A stretch of 64,000 bases of DNA from Rhizobiaceae bacterium (GCA_017644005.1 JAEPMJ010000002.1:434001-498000), one strand, 5' to 3'; shown: positions 45,999-56,885, numbered from the stretch's first letter. Notes: generated by a model from the letters alone, not told the origin. Translations and numbers: made by a program.

Positions 45999-47278
45999 TT
46001 CGCCCGATAGACGCTGCGCCAGAAATCCACATAGGTCTGCGGCGGCTCCGGCGAATCCATCATCTTCTGGCTGAAGAACAGGCCAATGACGTCATTCTGC
46101 GGGTCTACATAGGCCGATGTGCCGTAGCCGCCGTCCCAGCCGAACCGGCCGGGCACAACCCATGGTTCGCCTTGCGTCATTGCCACCGACATTCCGAGCC
46201 CCCAGCCGCCATGGCCGTTGAACATGAACCAGGTCGCATCGGAATGCTCGCGCTGTTCCCGCGTGAGCTGGTTGCGCGTCATTTCGGTGACCGTTTGGCG
46301 CTCCAGCAGTCTGACGCCGTTCAGCTCACCGCCGTTCAGCATCATGCGTGCGAAGGCAAGATAGTCGTCTACGGTGCTGACGAGGCCGCCCGCACCTGAC
46401 TCAAACTGCGGCCGTATCGAGAACCTGCCGCGCGGGCCGTCCACCACGACGGTCTCACCGGACTGGAAATCGCGGCCGTATAGCGTCGGCAGCCGGTGGA
46501 GCTTTTCCTCCGGCACGTGAAAGCCGGTGTCCACCATGCCAAGCGGCTCGAATATCAGCTCCGACAGTGCGGCGCCGAGCGGTTTGCCGGTCGCACGCGA
46601 GATGAGAATACCGGCCACGTCGAGGCCATTATTGTAGAGGAAGCGCTCGCCGGGTTGGTAGGCAAGCGGCAGCGCGCCCAGGCGCTTCATGTATTCGTCG
46701 GCTGACATGGTCGGCAATTGCGGTCCCGGCGCAACGCCAGCCTCGCGCATAGCTGCCTGAATTGGGTATTTCTCCGGAAACACCATGATGGCACCGAGAC
46801 CGAAGGTCATCGTCAGCAGGTCGCGCAAGGTGATCGGGCGGTCAGCAGCAACTGTGTCATCCAGATCCGATTCGATACTTTTCAGCACCCGGCGGTTTGC
46901 AAGTTCGGGTAACAATTCGTCCACCGGACCGTCGAGTGTCAGAATGCTCGTTTCCACCAGCCGCATCGCGGCCGCCGCAACAACCGGCTTGGTGATCGAC
47001 GCGACCCGGAAAATCGTGTCCCGCGCCATCGGTGACCCGGCGCCCATCTCAAATGTCCCGGCATTCCCGACATGTCTCTCACCGGCTCGACACACGGCCC
47101 ATACCGCGCCTGCGATGGTGCCTTCGGTTACGTGTTTTTCCATGACTGACTCCAGAGTTCCTTCAACGGTGCTGGCCGCGGGTGCAGAAACTGCGGAAGT
47201 TCGCAGGCCCGCGAAGAGCGCAATGGAACTCGCGGCACTGGCCAGGAGAAGGCGGCGGCTAATAGCGGGGGCGATCAT
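45995..47278 (-). CDS. serine hydrolase, beta-lactamase/esterase class C family, exported
   Basis: A 427-residue protein with an N-terminal twin-arginine-like signal (ISRRLLLASAASSIALFAG, about residues 7-25). The active-site SxxK motif is SITK (about residue 95), Tyr-x-Asn lies in FLYNNGLDV (about 218), and the third motif lies in the GWDGGYGTS region (about 383). This fits penicillin-binding-protein-like esterases and EstB-type hydrolases rather than a resistance lactamase. Divergent from the HxlR regulator at 47372, which probably controls it. Confidence 0.9.
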   Translation of the reverse strand: MIAPAISRRLLLASAASSIALFAGLRTSAVSAPAASTVEGTLESVMEKHVTEGTIAGAVWAVCRAGERHVGNAGTFEMGAGSPMARDTIFRVASITKPVVAAAAMRLVETSILTLDGPVDELLPELANRRVLKSIESDLDDTVAADRPITLRDLLTMTFGLGAIMVFPEKYPIQAAMREAGVAPGPQLPTMSADEYMKRLGALPLAYQPGERFLYNNGLDVAGILISRATGKPLGAALSELIFEPLGMVDTGFHVPEEKLHRLPTLYGRDFQSGETVVVDGPRGRFSIRPQFESGAGGLVSTVDDYLAFARMMLNGGELNGVRLLERQTVTEMTRNQLTREQREHSDATWFMFNGHGGWGLGMSVAMTQGEPWVVPGRFGWDGGYGTSAYVDPQNDVIGLFFSQKMMDSPEPPQTYVDFWRSVYRAN

Positions 47279-47309
47279 CTAACGGTCCCTTCCTTAACTG
47301 ATTGCAAAT

Positions 47310-47357
47310 TGCAAGCAGTTGCTCATTACAAAAACCGATGGCACTATGCAAGCGGTT
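47310..47357. promoter_or_regulatory. two direct repeats TGCAAGCRGTT between hydrolase gene and HxlR
   Basis: TGCAAGCAGTT (47310-47320) and TGCAAGCGGTT (47347-47357) lie in the 93-bp divergent gap, 37 bp apart. TTGCAAATTGCAAGC just before the first repeat adds a nested TTGCAA repeat. These are candidate HxlR-binding sites. Confidence 0.45.
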
Positions 47358-47371
47358 TTCCGGAGGTGTAA

Positions 47372-47902
47372 TTGGATCAGCCGCACAGATCAGGTTGTCC
47401 GATCAATCTGACCGTCGAGGTGCTCGGCGACAAATGGAGCCTGATCATCCTGCGCGACATGATGTTTGGCGGCACAAGGCACTTCCGTGAGCTGCTCGGC
47501 AATTCCCAGGAAGGGATCGCCTCAAACATTCTTGCCGACCGCCTGAAAAAACTGGTCGCACAGGGCATGCTGACCAAGGCGGATGATCCGAGCCACAAGC
47601 AGAAAGCGATTTACAGTCTTACGGAGGCCGCGATCGAGTTGCTGCCTGTTTTTGCGCAGATCGGCGCCTGGGGATCGAAGTGGCTGCCCGTGAGCGAGGA
47701 GCTTTCAATCCGCGCCACGCTGCTCGATGAAGGTGGTTGGCCTATGTGGCAGCAATTCATGGAAGAACTGCGGTGGGAGCATCTGGGCGACCCGGTCGGC
47801 GCGCCCCGAGAGGACCGTGTGCCCGTGCGCGAGCAGCTCCAGGTCGCCTATCTCGAGGTGATGCGCAGAAAAGGCAGGCAGTTGGACGAGCAGCCGGCCT
47901 AA
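47372..47902 (+). CDS. HxlR-family winged-helix regulator, one-Cys type
   Basis: A 176-residue regulator starting at TTG 47372, fixed by GGAGG six bases upstream. The HxlR core is present: the conserved N-terminal Cys in GCPINLTVEVLGDKWSLIIL (Cys about residue 9), then NILADRLKKLVAQGML (the HTH, about 52-67) and a wing. The single Cys matches redox or aldehyde sensing in HypR/YodB relatives. It has an extended C-terminal helix (EHLGDPVGAPREDRVPVREQ, about 130-149). Divergent from the hydrolase gene. The 3' end touches xdhC. Confidence 0.9.
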   Translation: MDQPHRSGCPINLTVEVLGDKWSLIILRDMMFGGTRHFRELLGNSQEGIASNILADRLKKLVAQGMLTKADDPSHKQKAIYSLTEAAIELLPVFAQIGAWGSKWLPVSEELSIRATLLDEGGWPMWQQFMEELRWEHLGDPVGAPREDRVPVREQLQVAYLEVMRRKGRQLDEQPA

Positions 47903-48705
47903 TGGCGTAGCGACCGGACGATTTCAGCCGCCGCAAATGCCGCGATGACCGCCGGACGCTTGTCGATCACGTCGGCACCGCCGATCGGGCAGATGAGCCG
48001 TTTGGCATCCGCCTCATGTCCACCCGCCTCTTTAAGATACCATCGGCGGAAGGTTTCGCGTTTCGTCTTCGAGCCGATCATGCCGACGTAAGCGGCATCG
48101 CTCCGCTTCAGTGCCTCCGCGACGATCAGGAAATCGAGCGCGTGATCATGCGTGAGCACCACATAGGCCGACCCGGCCGGCGCTTCGCGCACCGCGTCTT
48201 CGGGCACGGCTGCTAGCCTGGCGACAACGCCACCCGGCAGACCTTCCAAAGCTTCGGCCCGCGTCTCCACGACGCTGACCTTGAGCGGTAGAAGCTCGAG
48301 CGCAGTCGCCAGCGCATGGCCGACATGGCCGCCGCCAAACAGATAGACATGCGGGCGCTCGTCGTCGCCGGCCTTGGCCCGCTCGATTAATTTCGCGCGT
48401 TTGGCGGCATCGAGCAGCGCGATTGAAAGCGAAACCCTGCCGCCACAACATTGGCCGATCTCCGGCCCGAGCGGAATGTCCAGCGCGCCACTCGCCTGAT
48501 TGAGCGATATCAGCTCGCGCGCCTTGTCGATCGCCAGGAATTCGAGCTGACCGCCGCCGATCGTGCCGAATATCGCTTCGGCTGACACCAGCATCCAGGC
48601 GCCCTGTTCGCGCGGCGTGGACCCTTTGGCCTCGGCCACTTCGACCAGCCCGACCGCTTCGTGAGCGGCCAGAAACGCCTCGAGACCTGAAAGGATTGAG
48701 CTCAT
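47899..48705 (-). CDS. xdhC: xanthine dehydrogenase accessory protein XdhC
   Basis: A 268-residue protein that binds molybdenum cofactor, sulfurates it and inserts it into XdhB. The N-terminal XdhC_CoxI domain carries VEVAEAKGSTPREQGAWMLV (about residues 21-40) and GTIGGGQLEF, and the C-terminal Rossmann part carries YLFGGGHVGHALA (about 120-132). The start chosen is ATG 48705 with GAGAGG upstream, 11 bp after the small secreted-protein gene. Final gene of the uraH-xdhA-xdhB-small-xdhC transcript. Confidence 0.93.
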   Translation of the reverse strand: MSSILSGLEAFLAAHEAVGLVEVAEAKGSTPREQGAWMLVSAEAIFGTIGGGQLEFLAIDKARELISLNQASGALDIPLGPEIGQCCGGRVSLSIALLDAAKRAKLIERAKAGDDERPHVYLFGGGHVGHALATALELLPLKVSVVETRAEALEGLPGGVVARLAAVPEDAVREAPAGSAYVVLTHDHALDFLIVAEALKRSDAAYVGMIGSKTKRETFRRWYLKEAGGHEADAKRLICPIGGADVIDKRPAVIAAFAAAEIVRSLRH

Positions 48706-48716
48706 CGCCTCTCGGA

Positions 48717-49088
48717 TCACTCCAGAAAGCGATAACAACCCCGATAATCGGCACCAGGTGGATACGATCCTACACTCGCCGAGAGGTGGGTTATTTCTCT
48801 CAGGATGCTTGCCTGTGCGTTTATGGAAAGTGTCTCAACCTTCCCACTTTCGTCTCTGAGTTCCAGTTTTAACGAATAGCCGGTCTTAAATGCTTTTATT
48901 TGTATCTGTACCAAACGGTTTTCGCTGAGATTCATCAGCTCTGCACTGGGCGGCCCGCCGTTGAAGTTCGCAATCCTGAAGTATCCGAACGAGTCTTCGT
49001 TGCAGATATCAGCATCGTGTGCGGCGGCAGAAACAGCGCCAGCAGCACTCACAGAGAGCGCCAAAATCGAGATTTTCAGCATCTTCAT
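48717..49088 (-). CDS. small secreted protein inserted in the xdh operon
   Basis: A 123-residue protein with a clear signal peptide (KMLKISILALSVSAAGAVSA, about residues 2-21) and a mature part of about 100 residues with two Cys (about 29 and 118). No domain that I recognise, though the C-terminal part (RGCYRFLE) is distinctive. The DNA is visibly A/T-richer than the flanks, which suggests recent acquisition. Start at ATG 49088 follows AGGGG. The TTG just upstream is less likely. It lies between xdhB and xdhC in the same direction, so it is probably co-transcribed. Confidence 0.7.
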   Translation of the reverse strand: MKMLKISILALSVSAAGAVSAAAHDADICNEDSFGYFRIANFNGGPPSAELMNLSENRLVQIQIKAFKTGYSLKLELRDESGKVETLSINAQASILREITHLSASVGSYPPGADYRGCYRFLE

Positions 49089-49136
49089 CAACTCATCCCC
49101 TGTTCCGGGGAACCATAACGCACGAAGGCACGTGCG

Positions 49137-51478
49137 CTAACCCGCCATCTCGCGCTTCAGCCTTTCGATTGCCATCAGCACGCGCTCGGGCGTCGCCGGC
49201 GCGTCGAGGCGCGGGCACATGGTGTGATCTGCCACGCTCGCGACGGCATCGGACAGTGCATGCAGCACCGAAATCGCCAGCATGAATGGCGGTTCGCCCA
49301 CCGCCTTCGAGCGATGGACAGTCGGTTTCACGTTGTCGGCCCAGTCGGCCAGGGCAACGTTGAAGACCTTCGGCCGGTCGGAGGCGAGCGGAATCTTGTA
49401 AGTCGAAGGGGCGTGTGTCCTGAGGCGGCCCTTCTCATCCCACACCAGCTCTTCCGTCGTCAGCCAGCCCATGCCCTGGATGAAGGCCCCCTCGACCTGA
49501 CCGATATCGATGGCGCGGTTCAGCGAGCGCCCCGTCTCATGCAGAATATCGACGCGGTCGACCGTGTATTCGCCGGTCAGCGTGTCGATCGAGACTTCCG
49601 CGCATGCCGCGCCATAAGCGAAATAATAGAACGGCTGCCCGCGGCCTTTTTCACGGTCCCAGTGGATCTCCGGCGTTTTGTAGAACCCGGCAGCCGAAAG
49701 CTGAACGCGTCCCATATAGGCCTGTTTGATCAGATCTTCGAACGGTATTTCCTGATTGCCGATCCGCACCCGGTTGGGCAGGAAGACAATCTGCTCGGCC
49801 GGCACCTCGTATTTTTCCGCAGCGAACGCGATCAGCCTGTCCTTGATCTGGCGAGCCGCATTCTGCGCCGCCATGCCGTTCAGATCGGAGCCGGACGACG
49901 CGGCAGTCGCCGACGTGTTCGGCACTTTGCCTGTCGTCGTCGCGGTGATCTTCACGCGCTCGATGTCGATCTGAAACTCTTCGGCCACGACCTGCGCCAC
50001 CTTGACGTAGAGCCCCTGCCCCATCTCGGTGCCGCCATGGTTCAGATGCACCGAACCGTCGGTATAGACATGCACCAGCGCGCCGGCCTGGTTGAAATGC
50101 GTTGCGGTGAAGGAAATGCCGAACTTCACCGGCGTCAGCGCAATGCCGCGTTTGACGATCTCGCTATTGGCGTTGAACGCTGCAATCTCGCGCCGCCGCC
50201 CGGCATAGTCGGAGCTTGCTTCCAGCTCGGCAACGACACGCTCAATGACATTGTCCTCCACCGTCTGATGGTAGGGCGTCACGTTGCGCTCGTCGGTCCC
50301 GTAAAAATTGCGCTTGCGGATTTCGAGCGGGTCCTTGCCGAGTGCGAAGGCAATCTCCTCGATCAGCCGCTCGCCGCCGACCATGCCTTGCGGTCCGCCA
50401 AAGCCGCGAAACGCCGTGTTGGAGACCGTATTCGTATAGAAGGGCGCAGATTGCGCGCGAACAGCCGGAAACCAGTAGGCGTTGTCGCAGTGAAACAGCG
50501 CTCGGTCGGTCACCGGGCCGGACAGATCCGCCGAAAAGCCGCAGCGCGCAGCGAACCGGAAGTCCGCGCCGAGTATCTTTCCGTCATTGTCGAAGCCGGC
50601 TTCGTAATCGACCAGAAAGTCGTGCCGCTTGCCCGTGGCGGTCATATCGTCGTCGCGATCAGGGCGGATTTTCACCGCCCGGCCGAGCTTCTTCGCCGCT
50701 ATCGCGGCGAGCGCCGCGAACTGGTTGGCCTGTGTTTCTTTTCCACCGAAGCCGCCGCCCATGCGCCTGATTTCCACCGTCACCGCATGCGAGGCCACGC
50801 CCAGCGCATGAGCAACCATATGCTGCACTTCGCTCGGATGCTGCGTCGAGGAATAGACTGTCACGTCACCATCTTCGCCAGGCAGCGCCATCGCGATCTG
50901 CCCCTCGAGATAGAAATGATCCTGCCCGCCGACGCGCATCTGGCCCTTGATACGATGCGGCGCCGTTCCGAGCGCTAACGCTATGTCGCCGCGCTCGAGT
51001 CTGAGCGGCTTGGTGACCAGCTTGTCGCTCTCGGGATCGAGACCGCCGATATCGAAGATGCCTGGATGCTCGTCATATTCGATCCGCGCGCGCTTGCAGG
51101 CGCGCCGCGCCGCCTCCCGGGTTTCCGCGACCACGCAGAACACCGGCTGACCGAAGAAATGCACCTTGCCGTCGGCCAGCACCGGCTCGTCATGCAGCCC
51201 GGTGGGCGAGATGTCGTTCTCGCCTGGAATGTCTGTCGCCGTCAGAACCGCAACGACACCCGGCGCGGTCTCGACGTCAGACAGATCCATCATGCGAATA
51301 GTGCCATGCGCCACGGTCGAAAGGCCGAGACAGCCATGCAACATGCCAGCCACTTCCGGCATGTCGTCAATGTAGACGGCCTCGCCGGTCACATGCTTGT
51401 GCGCAGAATCGTGCTGCCGGTCGGTGGCGACGCCACCCGAAATCCTGGCGGTGGTCGGGCTTTGCATCGGGCGGTTCA

Positions 51479-51479
<1 letters not shown>
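49137..51479 (-). CDS. xdhB: xanthine dehydrogenase molybdopterin-binding subunit
   Basis: A 780-residue subunit that holds the molybdenum cofactor and oxidises hypoxanthine and xanthine. It has the N-terminal aldehyde oxidase/xanthine dehydrogenase a/b domain, then the Mo-binding motifs RRMGGGFGGKETQANQFA (about residues 238-255), FRGFGGPQGM and GGTEMGQGLYVKVAQVVAEE (about 480-499). The catalytic Glu lies in KAVGEPPFMLA near residue 726. The ATG at 51479 overlaps the xdhA stop by one base. A GTG one codon earlier is possible. Second enzyme subunit of the operon, with XdhA bringing Fe-S and FAD. Confidence 0.96.
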
Positions 51480-52953
<1,474 letters not shown>

Positions 52954-52954
<1 letters not shown>

Positions 52955-53319
52955 CAGCTCCCCCGGTAGGTGGAATAGCCATAGGGCGAGATCAGCAATG
53001 GCACGTGGTAGTGTTTTTCCTCCGCCATGCCGAACCGGATCGGCACAACGTCGAGAAAGGCCGGCTCCGGCAATACGGAACCCGTGCGTCGCAGATAGTC
53101 GCCCGCAGCGAACTCCAGCTCATACTGCCCAGTGGCGAATTCGGCTCCGGCAAGCAAGGGCGCATCGCAGCGCCCGTCATCATTCGTGGTGACCGTTTTC
53201 AGCTTTTCGCGCGCATTTCCCGTCAGCCGGTAGAGCGTTATTTCCAGTCCGGCCGCCGGCAGGCCAGCGGCCGTGTCCAGCACGTGGGTAGTCAGCTTGG
53301 CAGATGAGCTCTCGGTCAT
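52954..53319 (-). CDS. uraH: 5-hydroxyisourate hydrolase (transthyretin-like)
   Basis: A 121-residue transthyretin-fold enzyme that hydrolyses 5-hydroxyisourate, the PuuD product, to OHCU. The N-terminal signature LTTHVLDTAAGLPAAGLE (about residues 9-26) and the C-terminal HYHVPLLISPYGYSTYRGS tail (about 103-121, YRGS) are present with the conserved His and Arg. The ATG at 53319 follows AAGGA. The longer frame to 53352 is not used. First gene of the uraH-xdhAB operon, divergent from the allantoinase gene across 189 bp. Confidence 0.96.
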
Positions 53320-53445
53320 CTCGTTCCTTATATTACAGTCAGGCGTCCGCACCCCAATTCTGGGCCATCGCGCAGCATTGCATAAGCCCTCGTGCGACGG
53401 AACGGGGGGAAAAGACTTTCAAACTTTTTGAGGGGAATACCGGCA

Positions 53446-53473
53446 AGTTGCGATGGACTATCGTATTGCAACT
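53446..53473. promoter_or_regulatory. inverted repeat between uraH and allantoinase genes
   Basis: AGTTGC (53446-53451) and GCAACT (53468-53473) form a perfect six-base inverted repeat with a 16-base spacer in the divergent gap. It lies 36 bp before the TTG start of the allantoinase gene. It could be an operator shared by both directions. The regulator is not identified. Confidence 0.35.
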
Positions 53474-53508
53474 GCGAAAACTGCGTCGCGGATCGAAGGG
53501 AGTTTGAG

Positions 53509-54948
53509 TTGACCAATCGCTACGTGCGCGACATGCGCGGTTATGGCCGCAACCGGCCTGACCCGAAATGGCCGGGCGGCGCGCGCATCGCAGTTCAGTT
53601 CGTCGTGAATTACGAAGAAGGTGGCGAAAACAGCATCCTGCATGGCGATGCGGCTTCCGAAGCATTCCTGTCGGAAATCGTGGGCGCACAGCCATGGCCG
53701 GGCATGCGCCACTGGAACATGGAGTCGATATACGAATATGGCGCCCGCGTCGGCTTCTGGCGCCTGCACCACATGTTCACCGGCGCCGGATTGCCGGTCA
53801 CGGTCTATGGTGTCGCAGCGGCCCTTGCCCGCGCGCCGGATCAGGTGGCCGCGATGAAAGAGGCCAATTGGGAGATCGCCTCCCATGGCCTCAAGTGGAT
53901 CGATTACCGGGATTACTCGGAGGAGGACGAACGCCGCGACCTCGACGAGGCGATCCGCCTTCATGCCGAGGTGGTGGGCGAACGCCCGCGCGGCCTTTAT
54001 GTCGGCCGCACCTCGGCCTGGTCTCTTCGCATCGCGGCGGCGGAAGGCGGCTTCGACTGGATTTCCGATACCTATGACGACGAGTTGCCCTACTGGCTCG
54101 ACCATGACGGCCACGGCAATCCGATCGCACCGCAACTGGTGATCCCGTATACGCTCGACGCCAACGACATGCGTTTTGCCACGCCGCAGGGCTTCAACTC
54201 CGGTGACCAGTTCTTCGCTTATCTGAAAGACAGTTTCGACACGCTATATCGCGAGGGTGGCGAGGGCAGGGCTGGGATGATGAACGTCGGCCTGCATTGC
54301 AGGTTGGTCGGCCGGCCTGGCCGCGCGGCCGCACTTCAGCGCTTCATCGATTACGTGAAGAGCCATGACCAGGTCTGGGTTGCACGCCGCACCGACATCG
54401 CCGCGCACTGGCGCACCACCTTCCCTTATGAAGCGCCCGCGCTAAGGCCGAGCCGTATGGCGAAAGATGAGTTCGTGACGCGCTTCGGCGGCATTTTCGA
54501 ACATTCTCCCTGGATCGCCGAACGCGCATATGAGCTGGAGCTCGGCCCTGCCCATGACAGCGCCGGCGGCCTGTACAATGCGCTTGCCCGGATGTTCCGT
54601 TCCGCTGGCGAGGACGAGCGGCTCGGCGTGCTCACCGCTCATCCGGACCTCGCGGGCAAGCTGGCGCAAGCGAAGCGCCTCACCACCGAATCCACCGCCG
54701 AACAGGCCTCCGCTGGCCTCGACGCGCTCACCGACGCCGAGCGCCAGACTTTCACCGAGCTCAACGCAGCCTATGTCGCGAAGTTCGGTTTTCCCTTCAT
54801 CATCGCGGTCAAGGGCAGGACCAAAGACGAGATAGTCGCCGCATTCCAGACCCGCATCAACAATGATCGCGGCACCGAATTCGCCACCGCCTGCGAGCAG
54901 GTCGAGCGCATCGCCCTGCTGCGGCTCAAAGATATTCTGCCCGCCTAG
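53509..54948 (+). CDS. puuE: allantoinase PuuE fused to OHCU decarboxylase
   Basis: A 479-residue two-domain enzyme. Residues 1 to about 305 are the polysaccharide-deacetylase-like, cofactor-independent allantoinase: RYVRDMRGYGRN start, VNYEEGGENSILHGD (about 33-47), WEIASHGLKWIDYRDY (about 121-136). Residues about 312-479 are OHCU decarboxylase: HPDLAGKLA with the catalytic His (about 378), STAEQASAGL and KFGFPFIIAVKG. It makes (S)-allantoin from OHCU and hydrolyses it to allantoate. Start TTG 53509 follows AAGGGAG and matches the family start, so the longer frame from 53392 is not used. Confidence 0.93.
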   Translation: MTNRYVRDMRGYGRNRPDPKWPGGARIAVQFVVNYEEGGENSILHGDAASEAFLSEIVGAQPWPGMRHWNMESIYEYGARVGFWRLHHMFTGAGLPVTVYGVAAALARAPDQVAAMKEANWEIASHGLKWIDYRDYSEEDERRDLDEAIRLHAEVVGERPRGLYVGRTSAWSLRIAAAEGGFDWISDTYDDELPYWLDHDGHGNPIAPQLVIPYTLDANDMRFATPQGFNSGDQFFAYLKDSFDTLYREGGEGRAGMMNVGLHCRLVGRPGRAAALQRFIDYVKSHDQVWVARRTDIAAHWRTTFPYEAPALRPSRMAKDEFVTRFGGIFEHSPWIAERAYELELGPAHDSAGGLYNALARMFRSAGEDERLGVLTAHPDLAGKLAQAKRLTTESTAEQASAGLDALTDAERQTFTELNAAYVAKFGFPFIIAVKGRTKDEIVAAFQTRINNDRGTEFATACEQVERIALLRLKDILPA

Positions 54949-54961
54949 AAGGAACAGCATT

Positions 54962-55795
54962 ATGGCAGGCCCGATTTACCAGTCGCCGCGCGGCGGCCAC
55001 CCATCCCAGACCGAGATGACCACCAGCGGTGCCATCTTCACCGAGGCGTATGCCGTAATCCCTCACTCGGTGATGCGCGACATTGTCACCAGCTTGCTGC
55101 CCGGCTGGGAGAAGGCCCGCGCATGGATCCTCGCGCGGCCGCTTTCCGGATTTGCCGAAACCTTCGCGCAATATGCGATGGAGGTGGAACCGGGCGGGGG
55201 CTCCTCCGCTCCGGAACCCGACGAGATGGCGCAGGCCGCGCTCTTCGTGCAGTCTGGCGAGATTGAGGTGACGATTGCGGGCGAAACCCGGCCCATGCAA
55301 CCGGGCGGCTTTGCCTATCTGCCACCTGCAAGCGGCTGGACGCTGCGCAACACCAGTTCCGAACCCGCCCGCTTCATGTGGATTCGCAAACGCTACGAGA
55401 AGGCGCCCGGCATCGACGCGCCAAAGCCGCTTTTCTGCAACGAGCAGGATATCGAACCCGCCGCAATGCCGGGCACAGACGGTCGCTGGGCGACAACCCG
55501 CTTTGTCGACACCGAAGACCTTGCCCACGACATGCATGTGAACATCGTTACCTTCGAGCCCGGCGCGGCGATTCCCTTCCTCGAAACGCATGTAATGGAG
55601 CACGGGCTTTACGTGCTGGAGGGCAAGGCCGTCTATCGCCTCAACGGCGACTGGGTAGAAGTGGAGGCCGGCGACTTCATGTGGCTGCGCGCCTTCTGCC
55701 CGCAAGCCTGTTATGCCGGCGGTCCCGGCAGGTTCCGCTACCTGCTTTACAAGGACGTAAATCGCCATCCGCGCTTGACGCTGGGCGCTTCATGA
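54962..55795 (+). CDS. (S)-ureidoglycine aminohydrolase (bicupin)
   Basis: A 277-residue bicupin protein related to YlbA/AllE and plant UGLYAH. It has two cupin halves (about residues 65-140 and 190-265) with EMAQAALFVQSGEIEVTI and ETHVMEHGLYVLEG (metal-ligand region, about 210-223). It deaminates (S)-ureidoglycine to (S)-ureidoglycolate. The substrate is made by allantoate amidohydrolase, which is not in this window. ATG at 54962 follows AGAAGGA and lies 13 bp after the allantoinase stop. The stop overlaps allA by four bases. Confidence 0.9.
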   Translation: MAGPIYQSPRGGHPSQTEMTTSGAIFTEAYAVIPHSVMRDIVTSLLPGWEKARAWILARPLSGFAETFAQYAMEVEPGGGSSAPEPDEMAQAALFVQSGEIEVTIAGETRPMQPGGFAYLPPASGWTLRNTSSEPARFMWIRKRYEKAPGIDAPKPLFCNEQDIEPAAMPGTDGRWATTRFVDTEDLAHDMHVNIVTFEPGAAIPFLETHVMEHGLYVLEGKAVYRLNGDWVEVEAGDFMWLRAFCPQACYAGGPGRFRYLLYKDVNRHPRLTLGAS

Positions 55796-56298
55796 AGACG
55801 ATTCTCGCCGAGCCTCTGACACGGGCTGCCTTCGCCGAGTTCGGTGACGTGCTAGACATGGATGGCGAAGCGCCTCGTATCATCAACGGCGGCATGACCG
55901 AACGTTTTCACGGCCTGGCGAAGGTGGAGGCAGCTGGCGAGGAAGCCGGTGTTCTGGTCTCCATCTTTCGCGGCCAGCCTTATGAATTTCCGCTGAGATT
56001 GAAGATGGTGGAGCGCCACCCTCTGGGCAGCCAGGCCTTCATGCCGCTTTCGCCACGTCCGTTTCTGGTTGCAGTATGTCGCGATAGTCCGAGCGGACCG
56101 CTTGCGCCGCGCGCGTTCTTGACCCGGCCGGGACAGGGCGTGAACTACCGCCGCAATCTTTGGCACGCGGTGCTGACCCCGATCGTCGAGGCACAGGATT
56201 TTCTGGTTGTCGATCGCGGCGGCAAAGGCAACAACCTCGAAGAACACTATTTTGACGAACCCTACCTGATTGAACTGCCGAAACTCTCCAATGCCTGA
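55792..56298 (+). CDS. allA: ureidoglycolate lyase AllA
   Basis: A 168-residue cupin-like lyase that splits (S)-ureidoglycolate into glyoxylate and urea. Family pieces are AFAEFGDVLDMDG, INGGMTERFHGLA, the ERHPLGSQAFMPLS block (about residues 74-87) with conserved His/Gln, and GVNYRRNLWHAVLTP (about 115-129). Coupled to the bicupin gene by ATGA and to the deaminase gene by an eight-base overlap. Confidence 0.95.
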   Translation: MKTILAEPLTRAAFAEFGDVLDMDGEAPRIINGGMTERFHGLAKVEAAGEEAGVLVSIFRGQPYEFPLRLKMVERHPLGSQAFMPLSPRPFLVAVCRDSPSGPLAPRAFLTRPGQGVNYRRNLWHAVLTPIVEAQDFLVVDRGGKGNNLEEHYFDEPYLIELPKLSNA

Positions 56299-56884
56299 AC
56301 CAGAACTGTTGAACCGACTGCTGGACGTCGTCGAAAGCGACATCGTGCCTCTGACACAAGCCGGTGTGGATGGCGGCAATAAGCTCTTCGGCGCCGCCAT
56401 ATTGCGTAAGTCAGATCTTTCGCTTGTCGTCGCCGAAACCAACAACGAGATTGAAAATCCGCTCTGGCACGGCGAAGTGCATGCGCTGAAGCGCTTCTAC
56501 GAGTTGCCGAAGGACAAGCGTCCGGACACGCGGGATTGCCTGTTTTTCGCCACCCACGAGCCCTGTTCCTTGTGCCTGTCAGCCATCACCTGGACCGGGT
56601 TTGACAACTTCTACTATCTATTCAGCCATGAAGACTCGCGCGACAGCTTCGCCATTCCGCACGACCTGAAGATCCTGAAGGAGGTCTTTCGGCTCGATCC
56701 GGGCGGATACAATCGCGAAAACGCGTTCTGGACCGCGCATGCGCTGCGCGACATGGCCAACAGCTTGCGGGGCAAGGAACGCCAGGCGGCGCTGAAGCGC
56801 ATCGAGGTCATTACGACGAAATTCGATGCGCTGTCGGCTACCTATCAGGCGGCAAAAGCCGGCAACGACATTCCGTTCAGCTGA
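56291..56884 (+). CDS. CMP/dCMP-type deaminase family protein
   Basis: A 197-residue zinc-dependent deaminase. The Zn ligands and the catalytic Glu are in WHGEVHALKRF (HxE, about residues 59-69) and HEPCSLCLSAI (PCxxC, about 90-100). The start overlaps allA by eight bases, so it is part of the same operon. Substrate is not clear: guanine deamination already has GuaD, so this may act on another purine or on a cytosine-type base. A C-terminal extension of about 60 residues follows the core. Confidence 0.87.
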   Translation: MPEPELLNRLLDVVESDIVPLTQAGVDGGNKLFGAAILRKSDLSLVVAETNNEIENPLWHGEVHALKRFYELPKDKRPDTRDCLFFATHEPCSLCLSAITWTGFDNFYYLFSHEDSRDSFAIPHDLKILKEVFRLDPGGYNRENAFWTAHALRDMANSLRGKERQAALKRIEVITTKFDALSATYQAAKAGNDIPFS

Positions 56885-56885
56885 C

